Shown here in pieces: positions 11,231-22,306 of a stretch of DNA of 64,000 nucleotides. Within the stretch, counting starts at the first letter, position 1. Each line of letters opens with the position of its first letter. The notes under the pieces are model-generated. The model did not search any database and was not told the DNA's origin. It was given only the letters and a program-made list of their open reading frames with translations. The position numbers and the translations under genes are program-made. Where the stretch lies: NCBI RefSeq assembly GCF_033807715.1, contig NC_084597.1, positions 9,610,843 through 9,674,842 of the forward strand, written 5' to 3'. This DNA comes from Cololabis saira. Taxonomy: Eukaryota; Chordata; Actinopteri; Beloniformes; Belonidae.

Positions 11231-13168
11231 TGTTGTGCCCGACCATATGCCCATCTGAACTTATAAAATGTATGAACATTTTGTGATTATGAATTCCAGC
11301 AAAGCCAGACCCGGCCTCCCCCCTGGAGTTTATGGCCCGGCTGCTATCTTCTCGCTCAGGCCAATTTATGACCCTGGTGGCCTGGTTCGAGATGGCCTGT
11401 ATGTGACCCACGATACGGCTCCAGATCAAAGCAGGACAGGAAGGTTTCTGCCAGGGAAAACAGACTTCCTTGGGGTTTTATGACACCTAAGCAGGGGTCG
11501 GGATGCAGCGGAGCCCAAAACCAGACCTCAAAATGGTACTGCTTCTTTGAACCCCCCCTTTTCCGCTTTAATGTGCTTCATAAAATGGCGCTGTTGCCTG
11601 AACTACAACCCCCAGCATGCCTTGCGGGGGGGGGTGGCGCCTACAAGCGGCGCTCATCCAATCGCAATGAGGCACCGATGACGTCACTGCAGCGCGCGTA
11701 GGATCAAAACCCCTGCCGCTGCTCCTTTCTCCGCTCTCTTCCGATCACCCTCTCATCCGAGCTGGATCGTTTGGCTCTGGGCCAAGATCCCATCTCCCTT
11801 TCTCCCCCCGGCTGGGGGGAGGTGTAAGGCCCCATCGGGCCGCTCCGGTGGACCTGCAGCCCGTTGAAGCCGCGGTGCACGGAGCCGCCCCCATCAGCTC
11901 CCGGTCTCAACTTTTCATCCAGAGTCCTGCTTCACGTGTCCCCGGTCCCTGGGAGCTGGAAAGGGGGGGGGAAGCCGCTCCGAAGCTCGGCCCCGGCCCA
12001 GGGTGAGACCCGTTCTTCTTTCCTAACCTCTCTCTCTGCTCTTAAAACTTCACCTGAAAGGACCTGTGGACAGCCTGCCCCGCGCAGAACCGAGACGCAT
12101 CCCGCTGCCCGTCCCGGGGCCACGCGCTCAGGCCGACGGGCACCAGCACTCAGAAGAAGTAGACTGGCCCCGCGCGCCCCCGAGACGACGTGATAGCCTC
12201 CGGACCGGAGCTGGAGCGCCGGCTGCTTCAGCTGTACCCCCGTCCTCTCGTGATTCCAGAGTCAGGAGGAGGAGCGGGAGAGGCGGGAGGACTCTCTGGG
12301 ATCGGACTCCGACCAAAGACCCGGCAGGAACCCCTGATCGGCACCCGGAGACCCGAGGAGGCGTGAGGTTTTGAGACCTGGGTGTATGAGTTTAACTGGG
12401 AGTGTTACAGAGCTAAATCTGTGTTCAGAGCTGAGATTACACTACCATCATTATAAGGACTGTTTTCATTAATTTGTAGTCACTACTTTCTGCTAGTCAT
12501 TCATGTTTTAAAGCGCTGTTTTCTGCAGTTGATCACGGTTTAACACCGGGATCACCATCCGTTCTAATTGCACGTGGCCAAGAGGGCGCGTCCATCTTTA
12601 AAAGACCACAGGAGCCCCGTTTGAACTGTAGATGTTCTGTATCTTCGTTATTATTGCTTGATTTCTTTTCTTTTTCATTCCATGCATTTAACGTTTATGT
12701 TTCATTTTATTGATTGTTGTTTTTCTAGTTAATTAATTGTTTTATGGATACTTAAGCCATTTCTGCCATCAGATTTATTTGGGTGTTGCGTTTATCATCT
12801 TTTGACACCCGTATGTAAATAAATTCTGATTGATTTCTTTATGAGTGGTTGTGTTATTTCATGCAAGATTTGGTCACAAATTGATTTGTTTAAGCAGAGC
12901 CTAGTGTTCGGATATCACGCCTTCACTGTTATTCTGTAAGATTTGCTGTTCTGCAGGATAATTCAAATCATAATGAGACTGATTTTCTGCTGTTAGTTAT
13001 CGAATTCCACCGGAAGTAAGGCCCCGGCGGTGGTGCCCCTACGAGAATTATCATTTTTGATAATACAATTTGATAAATAGTCAACTTTATTAATTATTAA
13101 TAATTCTTTAATAGAATTATCATTAGCCTTGATAACTGGACAGCCAAGCTACCTTGAGTTGCACAACA
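11231..13168 (+). repeat. 3' LTR
   Basis: 1938 bp, matching the 5' LTR throughout except for two fewer G at about 11627-11634. AATAAA is at 12818-12823. The copy ends GCACAACA and is followed by the AAGT target duplication. Confidence 0.92.
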
Positions 13169-13204
13169 AAGTCAACAGCTGATATTTCTTAAATGCTTAT
13201 AGAT

Positions 13205-13300
13205 TCAAAATAACCTATCTATTTATTTTTATTTAACCTTTATTTAACCAGGGAAATTATTGAGATGTATTGTAAAAGCTCTTTTTCAAGATTGTCCTGG
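13205..13300 (-). mobile_element. 3' tail of a fish retroposon
   Basis: The bases TTTATTTAACCTTTATTTAACCAGG-like, read on the - strand as CTGGTTAAATAAAGG..., match a very common 3' end of fish retroposons. A related tail on the + strand is at 62930-62965. The rest of the element is not recognised. Confidence 0.5.
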
Positions 13301-14316
13301 CCAACACAGGCAGCAGTCAAGACTACAAGAGTTACAAACATATGTAATAACAACTATATAAACATAGAATATGAACATAAGCATCACAAAACAACCTCAT
13401 CAAAATAATTTATGTATAAAGGCCTAAAATGACCATTCACTAAGGTTACAAAGGTCATTGTAGTCATGACTGTGATCAGTCATAACATCTACAGCCAGAA
13501 GTGGGTGTATGTAGAATATATAAAATCATATAATGAGACCAGATTCTTTAGGTTCAAGTGAGTTTGGAGATGATTCCAAGAGTAGAAAGCAGCATATTTA
13601 AATACGTTTCCCCCATCCCAGTTCAGACTTTAGGAACAGCAAAAAAAAAGAGGTTTGGAGGTGATGACTATGGCCCTGTCCCAATACTTCCCCTACCCCT
13701 ACTTTTCAGCCCTACCCCTAAGTTTCTGCATAAAAATGCATTTTGATTACATTTCTAGCGAGAAATATATATTTTACTTTCATAATATTCACTCAGTGAA
13801 TGTACATAATCACTCGTTTGCTCGTGCAACCATGCTGAGTGTTGTTTACTGTTAAATATATCCCTGCAGGGCAGCATTGACAATGTTACCTCACATCAAA
13901 ATGTTTTTTTAATTTGCATTTTCATGCAATTTGTATATTTGCAAAAATAACTTTGTCTACTCTCCTTGTGCATGCATGAGTTTTCTACAGGTACAGTACA
14001 CTGGCTCCCTACACAGTGCATAAATATGCACATAGGTGTGACAGGTGATTTTGAGTTCTGCTGAGATCGAGCATGTTGGAATAGGTGCTGTGATATACTG
14101 CTCATTTTTTGGACTTTTAAAATACATTTCGGGAATCTAAGAGGTTCAATAAATCCTAATTTCATTTAAACGTACGGTATTTAAAAGACACTAATTTCAT
14201 GATTCAAAAAGTAATTGGTTGATGAATGAAATTAATATTTTGATGTTTAAATATTGTGTAAAAGGCGTTCAGAACAAAGTTTAAGATAAAAAGCGTTATC
14301 TTCCATTTATACACTT
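13301..14316. other. Noncoding stretch
   Basis: No gene recognised. Around 13670-13735 there is a CCCAATACTTCCCCTACCCC block that is common in fish repeats. Small ORFs here are not supported. Confidence 0.4.

Positions 14317-14390
<74 letters not shown>
14317..14390 (+). repeat. (GATA)n microsatellite at the 3' end of an L2-type LINE
   Basis: About 18 GATA units. On the - strand it is a TATC tail lying where the LINE 3' UTR should end, so it probably grew from the LINE tail. Confidence 0.9.
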
Positions 14391-15359
14391 TTATTATAGT
14401 ACCCTTGGGTAAATTTGGTTCACAGTGAGTGCCTCATCATACAATCTAAAACCATACACTCAACAACACAGGATAATATAAAGTGACAACAGCTTTGGCT
14501 AAAAGAACAAAGAACAAGAAGGACGGCCCCAAGATAAGAATCAAAATAAGTTAAAACATCAGTAGACTAAAAACACAAAATATTAAAACCAAGCAAAAGG
14601 ATAAAAAATGTGCCTTTTCATAAAAACAAGATAAAGGAAACAATACAAAACATAAATACAAAGTTATGTTGCAGTTCCCTCACTTATTAATGGCACTGAT
14701 GGCTGCTGGTACAAAGCTATTTCTGTAACGTTTCGTTTTGCCAGCAGGTACCCTGAACCTCCGACCTGATGGGAGCAGCTGAAACTCACATTTAAGAGGG
14801 TGGGAGTTGTCTTTTAAAATGGAGCCAGCTATCCTCTGTAACTGCTTAGAAAACAGGGTTTCTGGCTGAAGCTGAGACTCTCCAATCAGCTTGCTCGACC
14901 ATTTCACAATTTGGTTTAAGCAGTTTTTGTTTTTAAGGGACGCATTTCCAAACCATGAAGCAAGACAGAAAGATAAAACCGATTCTATAAAAGCACGATA
15001 AAACAAGGTCAGCATGGTCCTGGAAATGTTAAAAGAAGACAGTTTTCTCAAACAAAACAAGCGCTGGCGTCCCTTTTTGTACACAGCTTGACAGTTTTCC
15101 TCAAAGTTCAGTTTGTTGTCGATGACAGTTCCCAGATATTTATATGTGCTGACACACTCCACTGCCTGACCCTGTAAAACTGTAGCCTCTTGGTTGGGAG
15201 CACTGTTTTTACGAAAGTCAATGATCATGTCTTTTGTTTTAGAAATGTTCATTTGAAGAAAAGACGTACTGCACCAGTCAAGGAAATCATTGACAACTGG
15301 GCCGTGGCTCGTCTCATTGTTTTTCAGCAGGCTGACAATGACCGTATCGTCAGCATACT
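14391..15359 (-). mobile_element. L2-type LINE, 5'-truncated
   Basis: It contains the end of a reverse transcriptase ORF (14680-15359), about 290 bases of 3' UTR and the TATC tail at 14317-14390. Upstream of the RT the similarity stops abruptly near 15359, typical of 5' truncation. Confidence 0.75.
14680..15359 (-). pseudogene. LINE reverse transcriptase fragment with YADD motif
   Basis: The - strand frame begins NKYADDTVIVSLLKNNE, where YADD (15346-15357) is the RT catalytic box. It continues through NISKTKDMIIDFRKN, TYKYLGTVIDNKLNF, RLFCLRKLSSFNI, FIESVLSFCLASWFGN and ends LLPSGRRFR...FVPAAISAINK. This order of motifs matches the C-terminal half of L2/CR1-like RT of fish. It is open for about 226 codons to its stop. 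The endonuclease and N-terminal RT are missing, so the copy is dead by truncation but little decayed. Confidence 0.85.
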
Positions 15360-15942
15360 TATTACCTTACCTTATTATTACCTTATTACACTTATTACCA
15401 GATATGGTCTATTCCGGAGTTTACCAGGGATCTTTTGATCTATTGTGTAGTCTGTCTGCAGAGGGGCTACCTGGTGGGGGGTCTCTGCTGATGGGCTATT
15501 CAAAAAGCAGGAAATTACGTTCAGCCCTCTCACGTGAACTTAAATCACTTGACCACAAATCTTTTAATTATTTTCACCAGACACATTTTGCTATCACTAC
15601 ATTTGATGCAGTTAGATATTAAATGAGGGGAAAAAACGATGGATGGACTGATGAGTCGGTTCAGGTCTTGCTGTCATATTAATTACAGCAACATAGAAGT
15701 CCGGTGGGGGGTTGCTTTTAGGTTAGTATTTTAGTAAGGTATGTTTAAAAAGAAAAAAAAAAGCAAGTAGTATCAGTATTTTTTAGAGGACTTGGTAATA
15801 GATGTAAGATGTATTTTTTTTTATTCCTATTTTTTATATATGTTGAATGTTTTATTTTTATAAGAAAATGTATAAACCTTTGTTTGCATTAGTTGAAAAT
15901 TAAATGAAAAGCAATTGTTATGTTTTGTGTTTCTTTATCTTA
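15360..15942. other. Noncoding stretch with an unrecognised open segment
   Basis: A TTATTACC repeat borders the LINE break. A + strand frame at about 15410-15622 ends SLDHKSFNYFHQTHFAITTF and DAVRY. I do not recognise it; it may be part of another transposon. The rest is AT-rich. Confidence 0.3.
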
Positions 15943-16027
15943 CTGTACCGAAAATGAACTGAACTGTGACCACAAAACCGAAGTACGTACCGAACTGTGA
16001 TTTTTGTGCACCGTTACAGCCCTAGTT
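15943..16027 (-). mobile_element. Terminal fragment of a hAT-like repeat
   Basis: On the - strand it begins CTAGGGCTGTAACGGTGCAC and continues through ACAAAAATCACAG and GGTACGTACTTCGG. This is a very common terminal sequence of fish hAT-type non-autonomous elements. No partner end is seen nearby. Confidence 0.5.
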
Positions 16028-16121
16028 TTTAAAAACAGAATTTTTTTTCAAAACTTAAGTCGAATGAAAAGTAGAATGTATACAATATTCAGAGCATTAT
16101 TTAAAGGAGCATGCATGAGGC

Positions 16122-17178
16122 ATATGGAGGATTTTTTGTGCCAAAATTAAATAAATAAATACATCATTAATTAATTAAAATGGGAATTAAATATATCATT
16201 AATTAATTAAATGTGTCATTAATTAATTAAAATTAGAATGAAATATGTCATTAATTAATTAAAATACAATTCATTTTACGTAAAAATATATATTTATTAT
16301 TTCAGCATTTAATTAATTAATGACACATTTAATTAATGATTTCGTGTTGCTGAATCATGAAATGTAAATGTAAAACTGTCAGTTTCACTCATCAAACTCA
16401 GTGGGCGGATTCCAAACACCTCATTGGTTCCCCTGCACATCAAGTCAAGGCAAATCAAATCCACATAATGGATTGTTGCAGGGCTTGTGAACCATACATC
16501 CATGTTGTGAACACATTACGATACACTAGGTGGCGCTATTCACCTCTACGTTGGTTTGGATACTCTACTCCAAAATTTTTAACTCTACTCCAAAATTTTT
16601 GCTCTACTCCAAAATGTTTACTGTACTCCAAAATGTTATTGCAACCACTGAAACCATCGGTCCTCTAACCACAAATGTTGAAACAGCAAGGTGTACAAAA
16701 TGTCAAAATCCTGCCCAGAGCTCCTGAGAGAAGCAGCGAGTTTAATTGAAGAAGATCTGAGCAGAACTCCTCCGGCTCCAGCGGCTCCGTCACAGCAGAT
16801 ACCTGCTGCTGCATCACGCAACTCTCTACAACAGCAACTCACAGCTGTCATGTTTAGAAAGGCTTCTACCTCCAGTTTCAGACCAAAGCAGTGGATTCCA
16901 CTAGATTTGCGTTAGCTCCGCCCATTGAGTTTGACGAGTGAAACTGACAGTTTTACATTTACATTTCATGATTCAGCAACACAAAATCATTAATTAAATT
17001 TGTCATTAATTAATTAAATGCAGTTTTACATTTCATGATTCACACGCAACACGAAATCATTAATTAATTAATTAAATGCTGAAATAATAAATATATATTT
17101 TTACTTAAAATGAATTGTATTTTAATTAATTAATTATGTATTTATTTATTTAATTTTGGCACAAAAAATCCTCCATAT
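16122..17178. mobile_element. Long-inverted-repeat DNA transposon carrying a coding-like ORF
   Basis: The ends are inverted copies: ATATGGAGGATTTTTTGTGCC at the left and its complement at the right. The inverted repeats run about 220-250 bases and are rich in ATTAATTAATTAA; a second inverted pair, TGTCAGTTTCACTC near 16377 and its complement near 16945, lies inside. TA may be the target duplication. The central part holds an ORF (16700-16915) with better composition than its AT-rich arms. Confidence 0.7.
16700..16915 (+). CDS. Coding-like ORF inside the inverted-repeat element, function unknown
   Basis: The frame reads MSKSCPELLREAASLIEEDL, then a Pro/Ala/Ser stretch (SRTPPAPAAPSQQIPAA), then NSLQQQLTAVMFRKAS and ends PKQWIPLDLR. 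An in-frame ATG lies three codons earlier at 16691. The pattern of an acidic amphipathic start, a Pro/Ala linker and a Gln-rich part looks like real protein sequence, possibly the first exon of a transposon- or host-derived gene. I recognise no domain. At 71 residues it is too short for a transposase. Confidence 0.35.
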   Translation: MSKSCPELLREAASLIEEDLSRTPPAPAAPSQQIPAAASRNSLQQQLTAVMFRKASTSSFRPKQWIPLDLR

Positions 17179-17269
17179 TAGTTTGGGTGTCCACCCCAAG
17201 AATTTAAATGGCCCCATCTGGCCACCCTTATGAAACATTTTTGGAGCCGCCCCTGTCAAGAGCAATAAC

Positions 17270-17379
17270 AATATATCTTTGGCATTCAAATGTATCGGTG
17301 TGTTGGAATATGATATGATGTAAGGTTCAATTTTTTTCCAAAGAATCTGGGAAAATTTACATTCAAAGAAAAGGACCAA
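17270..17379 (-). pseudogene. LINE ORF2 remnant
   Basis: The - strand reads LFFECKFSQILWKKIEPYII, like the post-RT zinc-binding region of fish L1-type ORF2. It breaks off at the inverted-repeat element on one side. The call is from motif resemblance only. Confidence 0.4.
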
Positions 17380-17661
17380 TTAGATGTCTGCAGGATGGTT
17401 TCTAGAAAGTTATTTTTTCAGGGCGAGAGCGGTGGTGCCGGCGGCCGATCCGGCGAATTGTCGCCATCTGCTGGACGAACTGGCGCACTGCAATAACCAA
17501 CGGACAGAGGAGGGGAACCAAATTACACATGGAAGACCTGAATAAATGTGCATCTCTTTCAGATGGACCCGGAGAACAACTAGACGACGTACCTGCCAAA
17601 ATCTGTCCTCTCTGAATACGGAAAAAGGCCCCAAAATAAACCAGCTCCACCTCCCACTGAG

Positions 17662-18373
17662 CAGAGGTGTCAAGTAACGAAGTACAAATACTTTGTTACC
17701 TTACTTAAGTAGAAATTTTGGTTATCTATACTTCACTGGAGTAATTATTTTTCAGATGACTTTTTACTTTTACTCCTTACATTTTCACGCAATTATCTGT
17801 ACTTTTTACTCCTTACATTTTAAAAACAGCCTCTTTACTCTATTTAATTTAGGCCTTTAAATAAAAACTATCCAGTTAAATTGCTCCATCCGGATAGAGT
17901 GAATTTGGTTGTGGTTGTTTCAGATGTTCTTGTCCAGTTTTGTTCTTACATCCGTTCCCTCAGATTCCTGCAACTAAACTTGGATGTACATTCCAATAAA
18001 GGTTAGGATAAATGATAACATGCCTCTGAAGTTTGACTGTTTGCACCATTACAATACTTATAGGCAACTAGTCATCATATCTGCTGCTCTCTGAAACACA
18101 TGTTAATGCTCAATAGTACACATATATGCTTCTTTAATATATTTGCATTATACTAAGATGCATTCATTTTCAATGGCTTTTGTCCTTAATGGCTTTTTTC
18201 CCCCTTACATTACTTTTACTTTTATACTTTAAGTAGTTTTGAAACCAGTACTTTTATACTTTTACTTGAGTAAAAAACTTGAGTTGATACTTCAACTTCT
18301 ACAGGAGTATTTTTAAACTCTAGTATCTATACGTCTACCTGAGTAATGAATGTGAATACTTTTGACACCTCTC
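17662..18373. mobile_element. Non-autonomous hAT element, complete
   Basis: It begins CAGAGGTGTCAAGTAACGAA and ends TTTTGACACCTCTC, so the termini are inverted. The flanks carry an 8-bp duplication, ccactgag, at 17654-17661 and 18374-18381. The interior has the TACTTTTACTTGAGTAAAAA-type sequence seen in a very common fish hAT MITE. There is no ORF. Confidence 0.88.
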
Positions 18374-18391
18374 CCACTGAGTCATTCTGGT

Positions 18392-18562
18392 CATCTGGTT
18401 TTGTCGCCTTCCTAAATATCCTTTATGTTTTAGCCACTTACTCCAGTTCTTTCTGTTATTTATTTAGAATTAAAGGTATTCCCTGATGTTTTTTCAATGT
18501 TCCTGTTTTTTCTAATCTGTTCCAGTCATATAATTAACAATCATTTCAAGTGGATACTCAAA
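18392..18562 (+). repeat. Left arm of a 170-bp inverted repeat
   Basis: The segment from CATCTGGTTTTGTCGCC to CAAGTGGATACTCA is repeated in inverse orientation at 20505-20672 with a few changes. Between the arms lie 1.94 kb with a coding-like fragment, a hAT MITE and a Tc1 remnant. Confidence 0.8.
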
Positions 18563-18703
18563 CTATATATGTATAATTTAACAAGGAATGATACAAAGCT
18601 TCAAAGTTGAAAGAGTAACAAGCCATATTTATTCCTACCAAAAGACAAAGTATATACAAATTATAAAACAAATATATACATTTATATCCAAAAATAAACT
18701 TCC

Positions 18704-18814
18704 TTATGTTTTTTGTCCTTTAATCTCCTCCTTCCACTCCTCCACAGACTTGCCACCAACACCAGGGCAGTAAGCTGCCCTGGTGGCCCCAATGCGTGTG
18801 TGGCCCGTTTCCAT
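18704..18814 (-). pseudogene. Unrecognised coding-like fragment
   Basis: The - strand frame METGHTRIGATRAAYCPGVG GKSVEEWKEEIKGQKT is 36 residues and ends at a stop. Composition and the GKSVEEWKEE segment look protein-like, and a Myb/SANT-type transposon protein is possible. I cannot assign it. It lies between the arms of the 170-bp inverted repeat, so it may belong to a transposon. Confidence 0.25.
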
Positions 18815-19109
18815 GGTTTTAGGCTGACCATTGTTCCTCGAAAAAAATGAACAAGAAGCCGCGATTCACTCTTGAAATGATATCAGATCCTGACTCGGAC
18901 ATCTGATCTGCCAACCGCCCGACCAATCGGTGGCCTGTAGTGTGATGATGTCAGATATAGCCAACTCAGCCGCTTAGAACCTCGGCAGAATAATTACAGA
19001 AAAGTATAGTATAGTATAGTATAGTAAGTATAGTACTCGGCACGTTAGACCCCTAGTGGAAAGACGCCTAACCGAGTGGAGGAGAGCCGAGCCGGGCTGA
19101 GTATGTATC

Positions 19110-19826
19110 CAGTACTGGAGTTGAGGGGGGATGAGGGGGAATGGCATCCCCCCCTGAAATAAAAACGGTCAAAATCATCCCCCCTGTAAAACTGCCATCC
19201 CCCCTTTCCATCCCTTATGTCATTTCATCAATGAATGTGGTTTTACTGCTATTTCAACATTTAGAGTCATCACCAAGAAAATAACACCAGAAAAATAACT
19301 TATTTGACAATTTTCACCTGTTTCAAGTAGGCCTACATTTTCACTTGAAATAAGTAGGAAAATCTGCCAGTGGGACCAGATTTATCTTCTTATAAGCAAA
19401 AAAATCTTGTTCCACTGGCAGATTTTTCTACTTATTTCAAGTGAAATTTTACTTGAAACAGGTGAAAATTGTTGTTTTTTCCAGTGATGAGTCTTGTTTT
19501 AAGTGTAATGAGATTTTTTTTTTACTAAAATAAGACATTTTAACTAGAAATAAGACAAATATTCTTGTTAAGATTTTGAGTTTTTGCAGTGATCCATTTT
19601 ACTTATCCTGTGAAGGACAGAGTCATATTGATAAGTTCAGAAAACTGTTTTTTATTGTTGTGTTTTGATGTATTTGATGTAAGCCCAGTGGATATTTAAA
19701 CCTTACAGAAGGCTGCATTTAACTGCTGCTATGTCATTCCTGCAATATTTCTGCAGGTATTTTGGTCAGTGCTATTATTTGTAATATATTATATTATTTG
19801 TAATCAGCACAAATGATCTGTCACTG
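19110..19826 (+). mobile_element. hAT-like MITE (family GATG, copy 2), right end missing
   Basis: It begins CAGTACTGGAGTTGAGGGGG as in the copy at 2765, and carries the same internal hairpin (about 19314-19467). The last ~60 bases and the right terminal repeat are absent; the sequence passes into a Tc1-like remnant. Confidence 0.8.
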
Positions 19827-20488
19827 CGTTTGAAGTGAGTAACTGAAGTGAGTGTTGTCACATGTACTACACAGCCAGTACTTTCCAGAAATTCCTGCAG
19901 CTCCTTCAGTGTTGCCGTCGGCCTCTTGGCCTCCCTGACCAGTTTTCTTCTTGTCTTACCATCAATCTTGGTAACGTCACTAATGTACCATATTTTCTCC
20001 ACTTGATGATGACAGTCTTCACTGTGTTCCATGGTATATTTCATTCCTGGGAAATTCTTTTATAGCCTTCACCTGACTGATATCTTTGGATAATGAAACC
20101 CCTCTGATGATTTGGAAGCTCTCTGCGGACCGTGGCTTGTGCTGGAAGATGTGGCTACAAAAATGTCAGGAAAAGCCTACTAAAACAGAAGAACTTTATT
20201 TGGTGACAGGTGTGTGCTGACTCCAATTTAACATGAGTTTGAATGTAATTGGTTACATTTGAACACAGCCACATCCCCAGTTATAAAACACTTATGCAAC
20301 CACATTATCTCAGTTGTTTATTTTCACTTTACCTCCCTGAAATATTTCTGTTTGTTTTTCAATTACGTTGTACAGGTTATAAGTCACATTAAAGGTGGAA
20401 AAAGTTATTTGTTTTGCTGTAATTTTTTTACATCACGAAAACCTGGCATTTGAACAAGGCTGTGTAGAGTTTTTATATCCACTGTATA
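19827..20488 (-). mobile_element. Tc1/mariner-like element, truncated
   Basis: On the - strand it begins at about 20488 with CTATACAGTGGATATAAAAA, a typical Tc1-like terminal sequence. It continues through a 5' noncoding region to a transposase start and stops after about 660 bases at the hAT MITE. Only one end is present. Confidence 0.7.
19860..20044 (-). pseudogene. Tc1-like transposase N-terminal fragment
   Basis: The - strand frame includes MKYTMEHSEDCHHQVEKIWY and KRPTATLKELQEFLESTGCV. The second segment corresponds to the paired-like DNA-binding domain of Tc1 transposases, which binds the inverted repeats. Part of the domain appears only in other frames, so there are frameshifts, and the catalytic DDE domain is absent. 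The copy is inactive. Confidence 0.65.
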
Positions 20489-20504
20489 GTAGTAGTATAG
20501 TACT

Positions 20505-20672
20505 GAGTATCCACTTGAAATGATTGTTAATTATATGACTGGAATAGATAAGAAAAAACAGGAACATTAAAAAAACATCAGGGAATACCTTTAATTCTAA
20601 AAAAATATCAGAAAGAACTGGAGTAAGTGGCTAAAACATAAAGGATATTTAGGAAGGCCACAAAACCAGATG
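20505..20672 (-). repeat. Right arm of the 170-bp inverted repeat
   Basis: Inverse copy of 18392-18562, running from TGAGTATCCACTTG to CACAAAACCAGATG. A short TAGTATAGTA repeat lies just inside both arms (about 19005-19035 and 20485-20503). Confidence 0.8.
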
Positions 20673-20950
20673 AAAAGTTAAAAGTTAAAAAAATGTTAGG
20701 GTCTAGTTTTCATGGGCCACATGTTTGCACTTCAGAGCTGCTAACCCAAGTTCTTAAGTTTTTATTATGAAAATAAAACTGCTGGACAAAATGTATTTTG
20801 TCTTTTTCTTACTTTGAGTGTATCATTCATGTTTTATACCTTAATGTTCTATTCCTAAAGCAGTCTAATCTTATTGTAATTCTCTATATTTTGGTATCTG
20901 ACATAATAATCACTTATGATGCATCATAAACTCTTTTAAATGCATGCAAA
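20673..20950. other. Noncoding stretch
   Basis: AT-rich, no gene, repeat end or motif recognised. Confidence 0.4.
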
Positions 20951-21370
20951 TGTGTTACACTTTACTTAATACCAACAATGAAGCATTATGATTAAGTATG
21001 CCACATTATAGATGCATCCATATGAACATCACTTTACTTGACACATAAAATGATCACTTATGATCCTTCATGGAGTATTATAGCATCCTATGAGTCCTTC
21101 TAACAGTTCATTGTTGAGGTGCGTGTATAGAGGGGTATAAGTAGTTATGTTTTATAAGCCCCATCAGCCAGCCTGTAGTTTATAAGCAGTCAAGAGCACC
21201 TGGACTTATAAATCTTTATAAACTAGATTTATAATGCTTCATAACTGTTGATATAGTGCATCATAAAGCATTTTGTTTATGAGTGTAGTCATAATGCATT
21301 ATGATTGGTTATGATGAGCATTATAATGCGCTTATGATGCATTATAGATGTCTTCATAGAAAGTGTTACC
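20951..21370. mobile_element. Non-autonomous DNA element with GTGTTAC termini
   Basis: Left end GTGTTACACTTTACTTAATA and right end ATAGAAAGTGTTACC are loosely inverted. The interior is dense in CATAATGCATTATGA-type palindromic words. This is typical of a common fish MITE; the family is not named. Confidence 0.5.
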
Positions 21371-21373
21371 GAG

Positions 21374-21799
21374 AGTTGTTTCATTTCCAGTATCTGTTCT
21401 GTCTATCAGGTATTTTAACCTTTCATGCTCATTGATATGAGAAAAAAGACTTAGTTAGAAATAAAGACAAACAACTTCTCTCAATTAAAGTTTTTCTTAT
21501 TGGACATTCAAAGTAAACGTACACATGGACCTTTTCTGTTCGGCAGACGACCTCCCAGAAAGACCAGAACAGAATGTGCATCATAGTTTTCTACTGACAA
21601 AAATACAAACATTTAGATAAATGATTACAATATAATGGCCTAACTGATGGGGAGGAACTGTGGTTTAGACTTGGCCCTCCCTTCGTTGGAGCCTTGAATG
21701 GTCCCAATCACTCGGCTCTCTTCGTCTTCTTTCGCTCCAATGTCTATGTTTCAGTTCTTTGCAACTCCTGCAAAGGCTAAAATATTTATCTTCCCAACA
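21374..21799 (-). repeat. Probable LTR of a decayed endogenous retrovirus
   Basis: On the - strand it begins TGTTGGGAAGATAAATA and ends near GAAACAACT, close to TG...CA ends. It follows an A/G-rich tract (AAAGGAGGAAA, about 21800-21813) that could be the polypurine tract, and an env-like remnant lies upstream. A matching second LTR is not in the window, so the call is tentative. Confidence 0.4.
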
Positions 21800-22125
21800 A
21801 TTTCCTCCTTTCACACCTTTTAAAGTGTGAAGATTGATGAATACATATAATCAAGAATGAATTAGTAAAAGAAATTATCAAAGAAATGTAAACCAGGTAA
21901 TTTAACCAAGAATTACGATTAATCTCTCTCCCTCCTTTCACTCCCTAAAAGGTGTGAAACCAATCATAAAGGATATGCTACGGTCCCACGCTGTACACGT
22001 CTCCTTCTTGTTCGTCCTCGAGTCCAGCGGCACCGTTTCTTATCCCTTCAGCACCTAAGAGAGACAGTTGAAGTGGCTGCTGACCCTTAGACAAAGCTGC
22101 TGTCATTACTCTGTTGAGCAGCTAT

Positions 22126-22239
22126 TCAGGGGATGCAGCAGCTTCCACAGCAGATAAGCAAGGCAGCAAAGACAGCGAGAGACATTGCAGAAACAACAAA
22201 CGCCTTGTATTTCCCAAAGATCCATTGTTCAGAGGACAT
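22126..22239 (-). pseudogene. Retroviral envelope transmembrane-tail remnant
   Basis: The - strand frame starts MSSEQWIFGKYKAF and continues with a 20-residue hydrophobic segment ending AALLICCGSCCIP before a stop. A membrane anchor followed by a palmitoylation-type cysteine cluster, placed just upstream of a purine tract and LTR, is the arrangement of retroviral Env transmembrane subunits. The surface and fusion parts are largely gone; the copy is broken by stops and cannot encode Env. Confidence 0.45.
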
Positions 22240-22306
22240 TAAAATGAACATAATTTATCCTGTCTTCAGCCTTATATGGAGTGATCCAGAGAAATATTGA
22301 TTCAAA

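Larger units (their letters stand above)
7655..13168 (+). mobile_element. Complete non-autonomous LTR retroelement (ERV-like), very young
   Basis: Two direct repeats of 1940 and 1938 bp start TGTTGTGC and end GCACAACA, the TG...CA inverted ends of LTRs. The insert is flanked by a 4-bp target duplication, AAGT (7651-7654 and 13169-13172). A primer-binding site follows the left LTR and a purine tract precedes the right one. The only clear LTR difference is two G in a G run, which implies a very recent insertion. The internal part is only about 1.6 kb with no readable gag, pol or env, so mobilisation would have needed proteins from another element. A 4-bp duplication fits several retrovirus-like groups; I cannot name the family. 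Confidence 0.9.

Noticed and set aside
8290..12374. ORFs of 100-110 residues in both LTRs (MKPRCTEPPPSAPG..., MDSLPRAEPRRIP...)
   Set aside because: Several frames are open because the region is GC-rich. No domain is recognisable, and the copies match simply because the LTRs are identical. They could be leader peptides, but nothing supports this.
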